Below are positions 26,392 through 35,012 of a stretch of DNA of 64,000 nucleotides, piece by piece. How positions within the stretch are numbered: position 1 is the stretch's first letter; each line of letters begins with the position of its first letter. This DNA comes from Bacteroidetes bacterium HGW-Bacteroidetes-1 (GTDB taxonomy: Bacteria; Bacteroidota; Bacteroidia; Bacteroidales; F082), in assembly GCA_002842755.1 (NCBI GenBank), contig PHDU01000001.1:62001-126000 (forward strand), written 5' to 3'. The notes under the pieces were generated by a model, which made no database searches, was not told the DNA's origin, and was given only the letters and a program-made list of their open reading frames with translations. The position numbers and the translations under genes were made by a program.

Positions 26392-27786
26392 TTATTTATA
26401 TGGTAAACTAAATGAGAAGGTGGCACCTTTGCCTTCTTCACTATTGGCCCAGCATGTTCCGCCATGCCTTGCTATGATTCGGTTTACATTGGCCAATCCG
26501 ATACCAACTCCTTCGAAATCCCGGGCTTTATGAAGGCGTTGGAATACGCCAAAGAGTTTATCGGCATATTTCATATCGAAACCTACCCCATTGTCGCTGA
26601 TTTGAAATAACGTAAAGTCCTTCTCAATTTTTCCACTAATTTCAATGATTGCTTTTTCCTCATTTCGTGAATATTTTAAAGCGTTTGAGATGAGGTTTGC
26701 CCAAACCTGATTAAGAAGGTTTTCGTCACCAAATGAATCTGGTAAATCAGGAATGATTAATGCTACATTTCTTCCTGCCATGTCGCTGCCAAATATTCTG
26801 ATTGCCTGTTTGATCATATCATTTGTGTTGCACTTTGAGCGTTTTATTTCAGTTCTGCTTAACCTCGAAAATGTAAGCAAAGCATCAATCAGACTACCCA
26901 TTTCCTGTGCCGAATCGGAGATCGTATTGAGGTATCTTAATCCGGTTTCGTTGAGTTGCGAGGCATTGTTCTTGATCAGTAAATCAATAAAGCCGGAAAT
27001 GTGTCTTAAAGGAGCACGCAAATCATGTGAAACCGAATAGCTGAATGTTTCAAGTTCTTTGTTTGCAGCTATTTGGATTTCCTTTTCATGGGATTGAAAA
27101 TCAAGTTCTTTATTGGTATGGATAAGTTCAATCGTTTGTTTATTTTTTGCTTGTTCATTCATCATGTTTCGTCCGGAAGCAATCACCAGCAAAACGGTAA
27201 AAGACGACAGAAGAATAAACAGCATCGTTGTAAATTTGTTATAAGATTCTGATATAGATTTATTTGCCAATATGCGTTGTTGAAGTAAATAGTTTTCTTC
27301 TTTCTGTATGGCATGAATAGCATTTCGCATTCCGTCGGAATACACTTTGCCATTATTATTTGAAACCAAAGCAATAGTCTCGTCCAATCCTTGTTTTGAT
27401 CGCACTTCAACCGTGGTTAACGAATATCCAAGACGTTTGTTTACATAAAAACCAAGTGTGTCGATCCTTTGAAGCTGCACCGGATTATCTTTAACAAGGT
27501 TTCTGAGTGTTGCTATTTGATCAAAAATCAACTTCTCAGCCGAAAACAAGGGTTCAAGGTAATTACTGTCATTGGTTATTATAAATCCACGTGAAGATGA
27601 TTCGATGTCTATTCCATTGGAAAGAATTTCTCCCGATTTTAAGAGCACTTCTTCGGTAAACTGAACCCACTTTTCTGACTCAAGTAACTTCTGCTTGCTT
27701 TTATAAATAGTGTAACCCAGAATTCCATTTCCAACCAAAATAACAGTTGATATGATTATTAGTTTTTGAAGAATACTGACTTTCAT
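26392..27786 (-). CDS. CHASE3-type membrane sensor histidine kinase
   Basis: A 464-residue kinase with two membrane helices (about residues 8-26 and 187-203) enclosing a helical extracytoplasmic CHASE3 domain (SSSRGFIITNDSNYLEPL). A short coiled coil (ELIHTNKELDFQSHEKEIQIA) resembles one unit of the repeat in the hybrid kinase. Then come HisKA with His254 in SYSVSHDLRAPLRHISGF and HATPase_c (NLISNALKYS, DNGVGFDMKYADKLFGVFQRLH and GVGIGLANVNRI). The HisKA/HATPase sequence is of the phytochrome-like class that uses Rcp1-type receivers. It heads the three-gene signalling operon. The signal is unknown. Confidence 0.93.
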   Translation of the reverse strand: MKVSILQKLIIISTVILVGNGILGYTIYKSKQKLLESEKWVQFTEEVLLKSGEILSNGIDIESSSRGFIITNDSNYLEPLFSAEKLIFDQIATLRNLVKDNPVQLQRIDTLGFYVNKRLGYSLTTVEVRSKQGLDETIALVSNNNGKVYSDGMRNAIHAIQKEENYLLQQRILANKSISESYNKFTTMLFILLSSFTVLLVIASGRNMMNEQAKNKQTIELIHTNKELDFQSHEKEIQIAANKELETFSYSVSHDLRAPLRHISGFIDLLIKNNASQLNETGLRYLNTISDSAQEMGSLIDALLTFSRLSRTEIKRSKCNTNDMIKQAIRIFGSDMAGRNVALIIPDLPDSFGDENLLNQVWANLISNALKYSRNEEKAIIEISGKIEKDFTLFQISDNGVGFDMKYADKLFGVFQRLHKARDFEGVGIGLANVNRIIARHGGTCWANSEEGKGATFSFSLPYK

Positions 27787-27890
27787 TTGAGAAAATTAAT
27801 GTGAATATTTCACTTGTTAGCTTTGTTTTCTGTTCCTGAATTGAAACAAAATCAGATAGCAATAATGTGAAGACATTGAGTATTCTAAAG

Positions 27891-28163
27891 TTACTTTTTA
27901 GTTTTGGGACTTGAACCCGGATGTGGCAAATTGATATTGGTAACCCTCCGGTTTCTGTCTTGAATGCTATTACTGCCAGCCGTCACATTCTCGAATAAAT
28001 CAAATGGCGATGAGTTACTATCAGCATATGAGTCTTTTATGTGTACGGGTTCTGCATTAAGATCTTCAATTATGAGATTCTTTGGTTTTTTGTTGGCAGT
28101 GAAATTATCTTCGTTTTCTGAATGCGCAACAAGTTGGTTTTGGGTGAAGGATTTTGTTTTCAT
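27891..28163 (-). CDS. Small hypothetical protein
   Basis: A 90-residue polar ORF (MKTKSFTQNQLVAHSENEDN onwards) without signal peptide or membrane segment. It is rich in Asn, Ser, Lys and Asp and ends in a Pro/Ser/Lys tail. I recognise no family and the sequence looks disordered. It lies about 100 bases upstream of the CHASE3 kinase gene on the same strand. It is reported because the frame is open with an ATG and no better gene occupies this stretch; it may not be expressed. Confidence 0.4.
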   Translation of the reverse strand: MKTKSFTQNQLVAHSENEDNFTANKKPKNLIIEDLNAEPVHIKDSYADSNSSPFDLFENVTAGSNSIQDRNRRVTNINLPHPGSSPKTKK

Positions 28164-28548
28164 TTTCTAAGATTTTATTGCACAAAGTTGATAACAGGAA
28201 ATTTAAGATTTGTTACAAAAAATAAACAAAATCATACATATTTTACGCTTTTTTCAAGGTTGCCTACTTTGTTGCAAGGTTGATTTAATGTCCAACCTTA
28301 TGAAATGTGAATTAAATAAGTTCTTTTCAATCTTGTATCACATTAAAGACTTAAATGCAATGAATATCCCACCTCAATAATTTCCATTAATGGGGCTATT
28401 CTTTTATGAAGAGAAAGGAAAAGCCTGGTCAGCACTTTAGGTGTAGGAGGTGGTTAAGAAAATAGCGCAGATAGCCGGAGTAGTAAAAGTCAGAAAATGG
28501 AAAGAGGATTGTAGCCTTAAAAACAGTTTGCTGGTTTTCTTTTAAACA
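28164..28548. other. Intergenic region without a clear gene
   Basis: AT-rich. It holds a short perfect hairpin at 28276-28299 and a direct repeat CAAGGTTG at 28255-28262 and 28275-28282. Nothing else is recognisable. Confidence 0.4.
28276..28299. repeat. Short inverted repeat (hairpin)
   Basis: AAGGTTG and CAACCTT form a perfect 7-bp stem around a 10-base loop, with no U-tract on either side, so it does not look like an intrinsic terminator. Confidence 0.4.
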
Positions 28549-29241
28549 TTAAGGGTTTTCTGATTTATGAACATCTTCGCTAAGAAGATTCCCTTCATCA
28601 TCAAAAGTCTGCCAGACTCCATTTTTATACCCATTTTCATAATTCCCCTGCGATTTTATCAAACCATTTGGATAGTATTCAGTATATTTTCCGAAAAACT
28701 GACCTTCTTGATAATTTCCTTCAGATTGCAATGTTCCATCTTCAAAAAACACCCTCCAGACTCCATACTTCTGTCCATTCAGATATTCAATAGTTTCGGC
28801 TACCTGATTGCTTTTTGGATAATAGTTTTTTGAAATTCCATTCAAGTTATTATTCTTAAATATTTCTTCAGAAAGAAGTGAACCATCCACATCATTATAA
28901 AACTTCCATAAGCTGTCTTTTTTTTGGTCCAGATAAATTCCTTCCGCAATAAGGATACCGCTCTCAGTAAAAGTTTTATTGTAAGCTTTTAAACCATTAG
29001 AAGTGAAATCATTAATAGCTCTTAGTTTGCCCGACTCAAAATAATATTTGAATTCACCAATGGGCTTGTCATTGTAAAATTGTCCTGCATAACGAACAAT
29101 CCCCGAAGGAAAACGACCTTCCCAATAACCTGTTTTCTTTTCGTTAGCATCCGTTTGATTTACATCGACAGGCTTTTGACCAAAAAGTAGCATATTGCAA
29201 AACAGCATTACGAATACTACTATCATTTTTAATTCTTTCAT
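28549..29241 (-). CDS. MORN-variant (YwqK-like) repeat protein, intact copy
   Basis: From the ATG at 29241 it gives 230 residues: a signal peptide (MKELKMIVVFVMLFCNMLLFG, then Q) and then six or so MORN-variant repeats such as GYWEGRFPSGIVRYAGQFYN, GVWRVFFEDGTLQSEGNY, GKYTEYYPNGLIKSQGNYEN and GVWQTFDDEGNLLSE. Such repeats build extended beta-strand proteins; in Bacteroidota they are often exported and of unknown role. An ATG at 29256 in frame would lie only 7 bases from the -7 motif, so 29241 is preferred. It is paralogous to the broken gene at 15832-16578. Confidence 0.85.
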   Translation of the reverse strand: MKELKMIVVFVMLFCNMLLFGQKPVDVNQTDANEKKTGYWEGRFPSGIVRYAGQFYNDKPIGEFKYYFESGKLRAINDFTSNGLKAYNKTFTESGILIAEGIYLDQKKDSLWKFYNDVDGSLLSEEIFKNNNLNGISKNYYPKSNQVAETIEYLNGQKYGVWRVFFEDGTLQSEGNYQEGQFFGKYTEYYPNGLIKSQGNYENGYKNGVWQTFDDEGNLLSEDVHKSENP

Positions 29242-29263
29242 TGGATACATCTTCAATTAAATG

Positions 29264-29271
29264 CAAAAATA
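29264..29271 (-). promoter_or_regulatory. Putative -7 element for the MORN-variant gene
   Basis: TATTTTTG on the minus strand, 22 bases upstream of the ATG at 29241. It is divergent from the recR element 21 bases away. Confidence 0.5.
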
Positions 29272-29292
29272 GTTTATAAAAGCAAATTCAAT

Positions 29293-29300
29293 TACTTTTG
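29293..29300 (+). promoter_or_regulatory. Putative -7 element for recR
   Basis: TACTTTTG, 14 bases before the TTG start at 29315. The implied transcription start near 29307 leaves only that start usable and so supports it. Confidence 0.5.
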
Positions 29301-29314
29301 TAAAAACGTTTAAA

Positions 29315-29920
29315 TTGACTGAATATTCTTCTTCCTTACTTGAAAATGCAGTCAGCGAATTAGCCCGTCTTCCAGGCATTGGCAAAAAAACAGCATTAAG
29401 ACTTGCATTGCATCTCTTGCGCGAAGATACGCAACGAACAGAAAAGCTTGCGCACTCATTGGTTCAACTGCGTGAGAAAATTATGTTTTGTAAAAAATGT
29501 CACAACATTTCTGATACAGAACTTTGCGGAATTTGCAGTAATCCGAGGCGTGATGAAAACCTTTTATGCGTTGTCGAAGACATGCGTGATGTAATGGCCA
29601 TTGAGCGTACGTCAAGTTTTAACGGTCTTTATCATGTACTTGGGGGAGTTATTAGTCCCGTTGAAGGTATTTCTCCATCCGATTTGAAAATCAACAGTCT
29701 GGTTGAAAGAGTAAAAAATGAACCCATTAAAGAAGTAGTTTTAGCGCTTCCTGCCACAATTGAAGGCGACACTACCAATTATTATATTTTCAAACAGATA
29801 AAAAATGAGGCGCTTAAGGTTACAACAATTGCAAAAGGTGTTTCAATTGGAGATGCACTTGAATTTGCTGACGAAGTAACACTGGGTAGAAGTATTATCA
29901 ACCGAACTTTATTTGAATAA
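29315..29920 (+). CDS. recR: Recombination mediator RecR (TTG start)
   Basis: A 201-residue full-length RecR, which with RecO (and RecF) loads RecA at gaps. It has the helix-hairpin-helix LARLPGIGKKTALRLALHLL (residues 16-35), the zinc finger Cys59, Cys62, Cys71 and Cys74 (FCKKCHNISDTELCGIC), and the Toprim core VEDMRDVMAIERT, HVLGGVISP, LALPATIEGDTTNYYI and GDALEFADEVTLGRS. No ATG occurs where the family begins. TTG at 29315 gives MTEYSSSLLENAV, matching the normal RecR N-terminus. Confidence 0.95.
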   Translation: MTEYSSSLLENAVSELARLPGIGKKTALRLALHLLREDTQRTEKLAHSLVQLREKIMFCKKCHNISDTELCGICSNPRRDENLLCVVEDMRDVMAIERTSSFNGLYHVLGGVISPVEGISPSDLKINSLVERVKNEPIKEVVLALPATIEGDTTNYYIFKQIKNEALKVTTIAKGVSIGDALEFADEVTLGRSIINRTLFE

Positions 29921-29952
29921 CACAGCGTGCGGCATAAATCAAAAGGATTTTT

Positions 29953-30213
29953 TCAGGCTTCTGAGCTTAAATTTTCCTTTTCTTCACTGAATAGTTCGAG
30001 TTGCCGTTCTGATGCATAAAATTGCTTTGGAACCTGCACCTCGTATCCATTCATATACCTTTCGATGCTCTTTTTGAGCAATTTATTGAGGGTTGTCTTA
30101 CGGGCCTTACAATAATTTGATATAGACTTATGCTGCCTTTCAGATAACTTAAAAGTCACTTGCTTAAACTTTATTTTTCTTTTTTTTATTTTCGATTTGC
30201 CTTTTCTTTTCAT
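29953..30213 (-). CDS. Small basic protein, possibly ribbon-helix-helix
   Basis: An 86-residue protein with a very basic N-terminus (MKRKGKSKIKKRKIKFKQ). Next comes a VTFKLSERQHKSISNYCKARKTTLNKLL segment (split here by reading: strand VTFKLS, then helices ERQHKSISNYCKAR and TLNKLLKKSIERYM) that has the strand-helix-helix pattern of small ribbon-helix-helix DNA-binding proteins. The tail is acidic. No toxin partner is adjacent: recR is convergent, and glmM ends 80 bases upstream on the same strand. DNA binding is an inference from the pattern only. Confidence 0.6.
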   Translation of the reverse strand: MKRKGKSKIKKRKIKFKQVTFKLSERQHKSISNYCKARKTTLNKLLKKSIERYMNGYEVQVPKQFYASERQLELFSEEKENLSSEA

Positions 30214-30293
30214 AGGCCATAAAAATTTGATGCGGCAATATATAGCTTTTACTTTAACCTATCATCTGATTATAAAAATAGTTATCACCAGAA

Positions 30294-31682
30294 TCAATTC
30301 ATTTTCTTAACAACTTCGATCATTTTATGTGCAAGCTCATCCGCCGAATCTTTTGATCTACCTTCTGCATAAACCCGAATTATGGGTTCGGTATTTGATT
30401 TTCGCAGGTGCACCCATCCATCTGTAAAATCAATTTTGACTCCATCAATTGTAGTAACACGTTCATTTTTATACAATTCGGCAACGGCTTTCAAAATTGC
30501 ATCTACATCTGTCTGAAGATTCAGATTTATTTTATTTTTAGACATAAAAAAGACAGGATAGTATGCTTTTAATGCTGAGCATGTTAATCCGGTTTTTGCA
30601 AGATGGGTTAAAAATAATGCTATTCCAACCAATGCATCACGACCATAATGCAATTCAGGATAGATAACTCCACCATTTCCTTCACCACCTATGACTGCAT
30701 TGTGTTTTTTCATCATTTCGACAACATTGACTTCTCCAACAGCCGAGGCAAAGTATTGCTGCCCGTATCGATTCGTAACTTCAGCCAATGCACGTGTTGA
30801 AGAAAGGTTTGATACGGTGCTGCCTTTATTATTACTAAGAACATAATCTGCTACTGAAACAAGGGTATATTCTTCCCCAAACATATTACCATTTTCATCA
30901 ACGATGGCAAGACGATCCACATCCGGATCAACAACAAAGCCTAAATGCGCTTTTTTCTTGCGAACAAGATCAGATATTTCTGTAAGATGCTCAGGCAATG
31001 GTTCCGGATTATGCGAAAATAGCCCATTTGGGGTACAATTCAATTCATACACAACATCAACTCCAAGTGCCTTCAACAATTCGGGAACAGCGATTCCTCC
31101 GGTTGAATTTACTGCATCAACTGCAATTCTGAATCCGGCCCGTCTGATAAGTTCGGCATCCACAAGAGAGAGGTCGAGAACCATTTGAATATGTTTATCA
31201 ATCCAGCCATGAAGTTTATGATAGATACCAATTTTATCTATTTCGGAAAAATGCATGGATTCATTTTCTGCAATCTTCAATAAATCACTGCCCTCAGCAT
31301 CTGAAATAAACTCTCCATCCGCATTGAGCAACTTAAGTGCGTTCCATTGCTCAGGATTATGGCTTGCAGTAATAATAATTCCAGCATCGGCTTTTAACAA
31401 CGGTATGGCAATCTCTACTGTAGGCGTGGTGGAAAGCCCAATGTCAATAACTTCAACACCCATCGCCATCAATGAACCACATACGAGGTGGTTCACCATC
31501 TCACCAGAAACTCTTGCATCTCGACCTACAACAAATTTTAATTTCTTATCAGCTTCCTGGCTTTTCTGAATCAATTTCACAAAGGCAGATGAAAACTTTA
31601 TAATATCAATGGGTGTAAGATTCGTTCCGGAAACTCCACCAATTGTTCCCCTGATACCAGAAATGGATTTAATAAGCGTCAT
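30294..31682 (-). CDS. glmM: Phosphoglucosamine mutase
   Basis: A 462-residue alpha-D-phosphohexomutase read from the ATG at 31682 (MTLIKSISGIRGTIGG, the usual start of this family). The in-frame ATG at 31706 would fall inside the -7 motif. The active-site phosphoserine is Ser107 in ITASHNPEQWNALKLLN. The metal loop DPDVDRLAIVDENG, the sugar loop GEGNGGVIYPE and the phosphate loop RKSNTEPIIRVYAEG are all present. It interconverts glucosamine-6-phosphate and glucosamine-1-phosphate on the way to UDP-GlcNAc. Phosphomannomutase activity is an alternative, as the family is broad. Confidence 0.9.
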   Translation of the reverse strand: MTLIKSISGIRGTIGGVSGTNLTPIDIIKFSSAFVKLIQKSQEADKKLKFVVGRDARVSGEMVNHLVCGSLMAMGVEVIDIGLSTTPTVEIAIPLLKADAGIIITASHNPEQWNALKLLNADGEFISDAEGSDLLKIAENESMHFSEIDKIGIYHKLHGWIDKHIQMVLDLSLVDAELIRRAGFRIAVDAVNSTGGIAVPELLKALGVDVVYELNCTPNGLFSHNPEPLPEHLTEISDLVRKKKAHLGFVVDPDVDRLAIVDENGNMFGEEYTLVSVADYVLSNNKGSTVSNLSSTRALAEVTNRYGQQYFASAVGEVNVVEMMKKHNAVIGGEGNGGVIYPELHYGRDALVGIALFLTHLAKTGLTCSALKAYYPVFFMSKNKINLNLQTDVDAILKAVAELYKNERVTTIDGVKIDFTDGWVHLRKSNTEPIIRVYAEGRSKDSADELAHKMIEVVKKMN

Positions 31683-31703
31683 AATTTGGGTTAAATTAAA
31701 ATG

Positions 31704-31711
31704 CAAAAGTA
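31704..31711 (-). promoter_or_regulatory. Putative -7 element for glmM
   Basis: TACTTTTG on the minus strand, 21 bases upstream of the ATG at 31682. Confidence 0.5.
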
Positions 31712-32130
31712 CCTAAATTTATAAAAAACTGAATGTCTGTTTATTAAAAAAATATAGGAATTACTTTTTGTTTTCAACTATTCAAGAATAGGATAACGAA
31801 AGCCATGTTGAGAACAGCCTCTAAGGAAAATAGCAAGCATTGGACTTATAATCCGATGACCATGAATGATTTAGACCTCAGGACATAAATTTGTCAAAAA
31901 AATTTCAAATGCTGGAATAAGTCAGTAATAGTGAAAAAAAATGATTTTAACAAAACGAATGGCTTTGAAAGTATTCATGTTCAATAATTTAAACGATATT
32001 AACAATAAAGTGATGCAACATAGTTGATAAATAAATCAAGTTTGTTATCAATTTCTATGATTACAGACCATATCTTTATCATGTTAAAGTAAAATGAGTA
32101 CAAAAAACTGTCTCGCGGGATGAAAAGTAT

Positions 32131-32138
32131 TATTTTTG
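32131..32138 (+). promoter_or_regulatory. Putative -7 element for the TPR-aroE-Nramp operon
   Basis: TATTTTTG, 31 bases upstream of the TPR gene ATG at 32170. Confidence 0.5.
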
Positions 32139-32169
32139 CAGCACCTTATTAGAAAAGGGGAACTAAAAG

Positions 32170-33585
32170 ATGGACGAAGACTTTCAGTGGGAAGATGATT
32201 TTCAGATTGAAGAGCTGGCCGATCGTTTTGAAAAGATGATTCGAAGCGGTTCGGATGAGTATTTTGACTCGGAGGAATTTGAGTTGTTGATTGAGTATTT
32301 CCAGATGACACTCAACAATGAAAAATCGAGAATAGCGCTTGATATTGCTATTCAGATGCATCCCTACAATAACAGGCTAAAAATAATGTCGGCAAGGCAA
32401 ATGGCTACAGATGGCAAGTTTGTTAAGGCTTTGAGCCTGCTCGCTGAGGTTGAGAATTATGAGCCTGCTGATGCTGAAATTCTAATGACCAAAGGCTCTG
32501 TTTACAGCATGATGCTTGATTTTCCAAAAGCAGTTGAAGAATACGAAAAAGCACTTGTTATTGTTGATGAGGATGAAATGGAAGAAGTATACTCTTCTAT
32601 TGCATTTGAATATGAAAATATGGGAGCTTTTGATACAGCACTCGAATATCTTGTTAAAGCATTAGAAATCAGCACTTATCCAGATCAGTTGCTATACGAA
32701 ATTGGCATGTGCTACGAGATGGCAAAAACAATGGAAGATTCCATTGCTTTTTTTATTATCTATCTTGATAGTAACCCCTCCAGTGTTGCTGCATGGTTTA
32801 ATCTTGGCCTTTCATATCACCATCTTGATCTTTACGAAAAAGCTATTGATGCATTTGAATTTGCCATTGCTATTGATGAAACATACATTCCAGCATATTT
32901 AAGTATGGCGCAATCCTATGCCAACTTGAATAATTATAGTAAAGCAATTGAAATTTATCACGAAACGAGTGAACATGAAAAACCAGAAGCTTTAACCCTT
33001 TACTACATTGGTGAATGTCATGAAAAGCTTTTTGAATATGATAAAGCTTTGGAATTTTATCATCAATCCATCGAACTGGATGAAAATTTACCAGAGCCAT
33101 GGGCAGGAATTGGCGTTATTTACGATGAAAGAGGCGACACCAAAACTGGGATAGGTTATTTGGAAAAAGCCATTGAACTTGATCAGTTGAACACTGAGTT
33201 CATGCTTATCCAGGCTGACCTTTATATAAAGATGAATTTGCTGGACAAAGCTAAAACCTGCTTTCAACGAATTGAGGAAATTGACCCGCTTGATCCCGAT
33301 TTGTGGAAAGAATATGCCAATATGTATATCATTGGTGGAGAAACAGAAAAAGCTGTTCAGGTGTTAAAAACGGGGCTTATTCATCAACCTGATAATACAG
33401 AAATTATGTATCGGCTTGTTGCTACATTGCTTATTAACAATAACTACAATCAGGCAGTATATTATCTTGAGAATGCTCTGGAGCTCAATTTTGACGGGCA
33501 TCTTGAATTGTTTGAATATGTTCCGTCCTTAAGACACAATACCAAGCTCCTTGATTTGATTCTTCAGTTTACACCATGGAAATAA
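32170..33585 (+). CDS. Tetratricopeptide repeat protein
   Basis: A 471-residue cytoplasmic protein with an acidic N-terminus (MDEDFQWEDDFQIEELADRF) and about ten TPR units covering residues 60-440. Examples are SSIAFEYENMGAFDTALEYL, AWFNLGLSYHHLDLYEKAI and AYLSMAQSYANLNNYSKAI. There is no signal peptide and no enzymatic domain, so it is a protein-interaction scaffold of unknown partner. It is first in a run of five close genes (TPR, aldehyde dehydrogenase, DUF368, aroE, Nramp-like) on the plus strand. Confidence 0.92.
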   Translation: MDEDFQWEDDFQIEELADRFEKMIRSGSDEYFDSEEFELLIEYFQMTLNNEKSRIALDIAIQMHPYNNRLKIMSARQMATDGKFVKALSLLAEVENYEPADAEILMTKGSVYSMMLDFPKAVEEYEKALVIVDEDEMEEVYSSIAFEYENMGAFDTALEYLVKALEISTYPDQLLYEIGMCYEMAKTMEDSIAFFIIYLDSNPSSVAAWFNLGLSYHHLDLYEKAIDAFEFAIAIDETYIPAYLSMAQSYANLNNYSKAIEIYHETSEHEKPEALTLYYIGECHEKLFEYDKALEFYHQSIELDENLPEPWAGIGVIYDERGDTKTGIGYLEKAIELDQLNTEFMLIQADLYIKMNLLDKAKTCFQRIEEIDPLDPDLWKEYANMYIIGGETEKAVQVLKTGLIHQPDNTEIMYRLVATLLINNNYNQAVYYLENALELNFDGHLELFEYVPSLRHNTKLLDLILQFTPWK

Positions 33586-33629
33586 CAGTTTCCTGAATTG
33601 ATTGCTAAGCTCTATCAAAATCTCAATAA

Positions 33630-35006
33630 ATGACTGAAAACCTCTACTCTACTATTATTACAAAGCAAAAAGCGTTTTACAATGAAAACCACAGTCTTGA
33701 GATTTCGTTCAGAAAAAAGAAACTTACCCAACTAAAGACAATAATAAAAAACCATGAGCAAGCACTCATGGACGCATTGCGTAAGGATCTTGGCAAGTCC
33801 GCATTTGAATCTTATGCTACAGAAATAGGGATTGTTTATGACGAGATAAGTTTGCACCTTAAAAAAATCTCATCATGGACAGGGGTCAAAAGAGTTGGAA
33901 CACCCATCACATCATTTCCTGCCAGTAGTTATCTGCAAGCAGAACCCTATGGAGTAGTTCTTATTATTTCACCTTGGAATTATCCATTTCAACTTGCTAT
34001 TGCTCCACTTGTTGCAGCCATATCTGCGGGTAATTGTGCGATTATAAAACCATCAGAGCTGAGCCCTCATACTTCACTATTGTTAGAAGAAATGATCAAC
34101 AATAATTTTGAACCTGATTATATAAAGGTCATTAATGGAGGAGCAAAAGTGAGCGAGCAATTGCTGAAAGAAAAATTCAATATGATATTTTTCACAGGTA
34201 GCCCGCGTGTAGGAAAAATTGTAATGAAGGCAGCTGCTGAGCACCTTACACCAGTAGTTTTGGAGCTTGGTGGCAAAAGTCCGTGTATTGTTGATAAAGA
34301 TGTTGATATAAAGCTTGTAGTGAAGCGAATTCTTTGGGGTAAATGTATAAATGCTGGTCAGACCTGTATAGCCCCTGATTATGTTCTTGTGCATGAAAAT
34401 ATTAAAGAGAAATTTATTCAGCAATGTGAGGTAGTACTTAAGGAGATGTATGGAGAAAATATAGAATTAAGTGCTGATTATTCCAGAATTATTAACCCTT
34501 CAAATGTGGTCAGGCTTCAAACACTGATGCTGACCGGCAAAATTGTTTTGGGTGGAAAGCTGAATACTGATACTTTGTATTTTTCGCCTACAATTATTGA
34601 GAATCCAGATCCGGATTCATTGTTGATGCAAGAGGAAATTTTCGGGCCACTTTTGCCAGTTATTACTTATAAAGACATCGAAGAAGCCATTCATTTTGTT
34701 CGAAAAAAGCCAAAGCCTCTGGCTCTTTATGTTTTCACCAATCATAAAGGGAATTTGAAACAGATTTTGAAGAAAATAAGTGCTGGAGGAGTTACAGTAA
34801 ATGATACTATCATGCATTTTACCAATCCTAATTTACCTTTTGGAGGGGTGGGCACAAGCGGTATGGGAAATTATCATGGCAAATCAGGTTTCATGGCGTT
34901 CTCACACATGAAACCAATTATGAAACGAGCGAACTGGCTCGATGTTCCTCTTCGTTATCCTCCCTTTGGAAACAAACTAAAACTCATACGCCTTTTGTTA
35001 AAATAG
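33630..35006 (+). CDS. Aldehyde dehydrogenase (class 3 / fatty-aldehyde type)
   Basis: A 458-residue NAD(P)-dependent aldehyde dehydrogenase. It has ISPWNYPFQLAIAPLVAA (residues 113-130), KPSELSPHTS, FFTGSPRVGK, catalytic Glu212 in LELGGKSPCIVD and nucleophile Cys246 in NAGQTCIAPDY, then EIFGPLLPV and FGGVGTSGMG. The short length (no N-terminal extension) and the wording of the motifs fit the ALDH3 group that oxidises medium- and long-chain aldehydes. The C-terminus lacks an obvious membrane anchor. It sits 44 bases after the TPR gene and 6 bases before DUF368. Confidence 0.92.
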   Translation: MTENLYSTIITKQKAFYNENHSLEISFRKKKLTQLKTIIKNHEQALMDALRKDLGKSAFESYATEIGIVYDEISLHLKKISSWTGVKRVGTPITSFPASSYLQAEPYGVVLIISPWNYPFQLAIAPLVAAISAGNCAIIKPSELSPHTSLLLEEMINNNFEPDYIKVINGGAKVSEQLLKEKFNMIFFTGSPRVGKIVMKAAAEHLTPVVLELGGKSPCIVDKDVDIKLVVKRILWGKCINAGQTCIAPDYVLVHENIKEKFIQQCEVVLKEMYGENIELSADYSRIINPSNVVRLQTLMLTGKIVLGGKLNTDTLYFSPTIIENPDPDSLLMQEEIFGPLLPVITYKDIEEAIHFVRKKPKPLALYVFTNHKGNLKQILKKISAGGVTVNDTIMHFTNPNLPFGGVGTSGMGNYHGKSGFMAFSHMKPIMKRANWLDVPLRYPPFGNKLKLIRLLLK

Positions 35007-35012
35007 AAATTT

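Larger units (their letters stand above)
28299..29276. other. See 28276-28299 hairpin entry
   Basis: Placeholder withdrawn: the hairpin is described in the entry at 28276-28299; this line carries no separate feature. Confidence 0.
31683..32169. other. Intergenic region between divergent glmM and TPR genes
   Basis: Nearly 490 bases of AT-rich DNA with one -7 motif at each end (31704-31711 for glmM, 32131-32138 for the TPR operon). I see no gene, repeat or RNA between them. Confidence 0.5.

Noticed and set aside
29276-29299. A hairpin between the two divergent promoters before recR
   Set aside because: I checked this gap and saw no real inverted repeat. The feature entry with start 29276 and end 28299 is a coordinate slip with zero confidence and should be ignored; the true hairpin is at 28276-28299.
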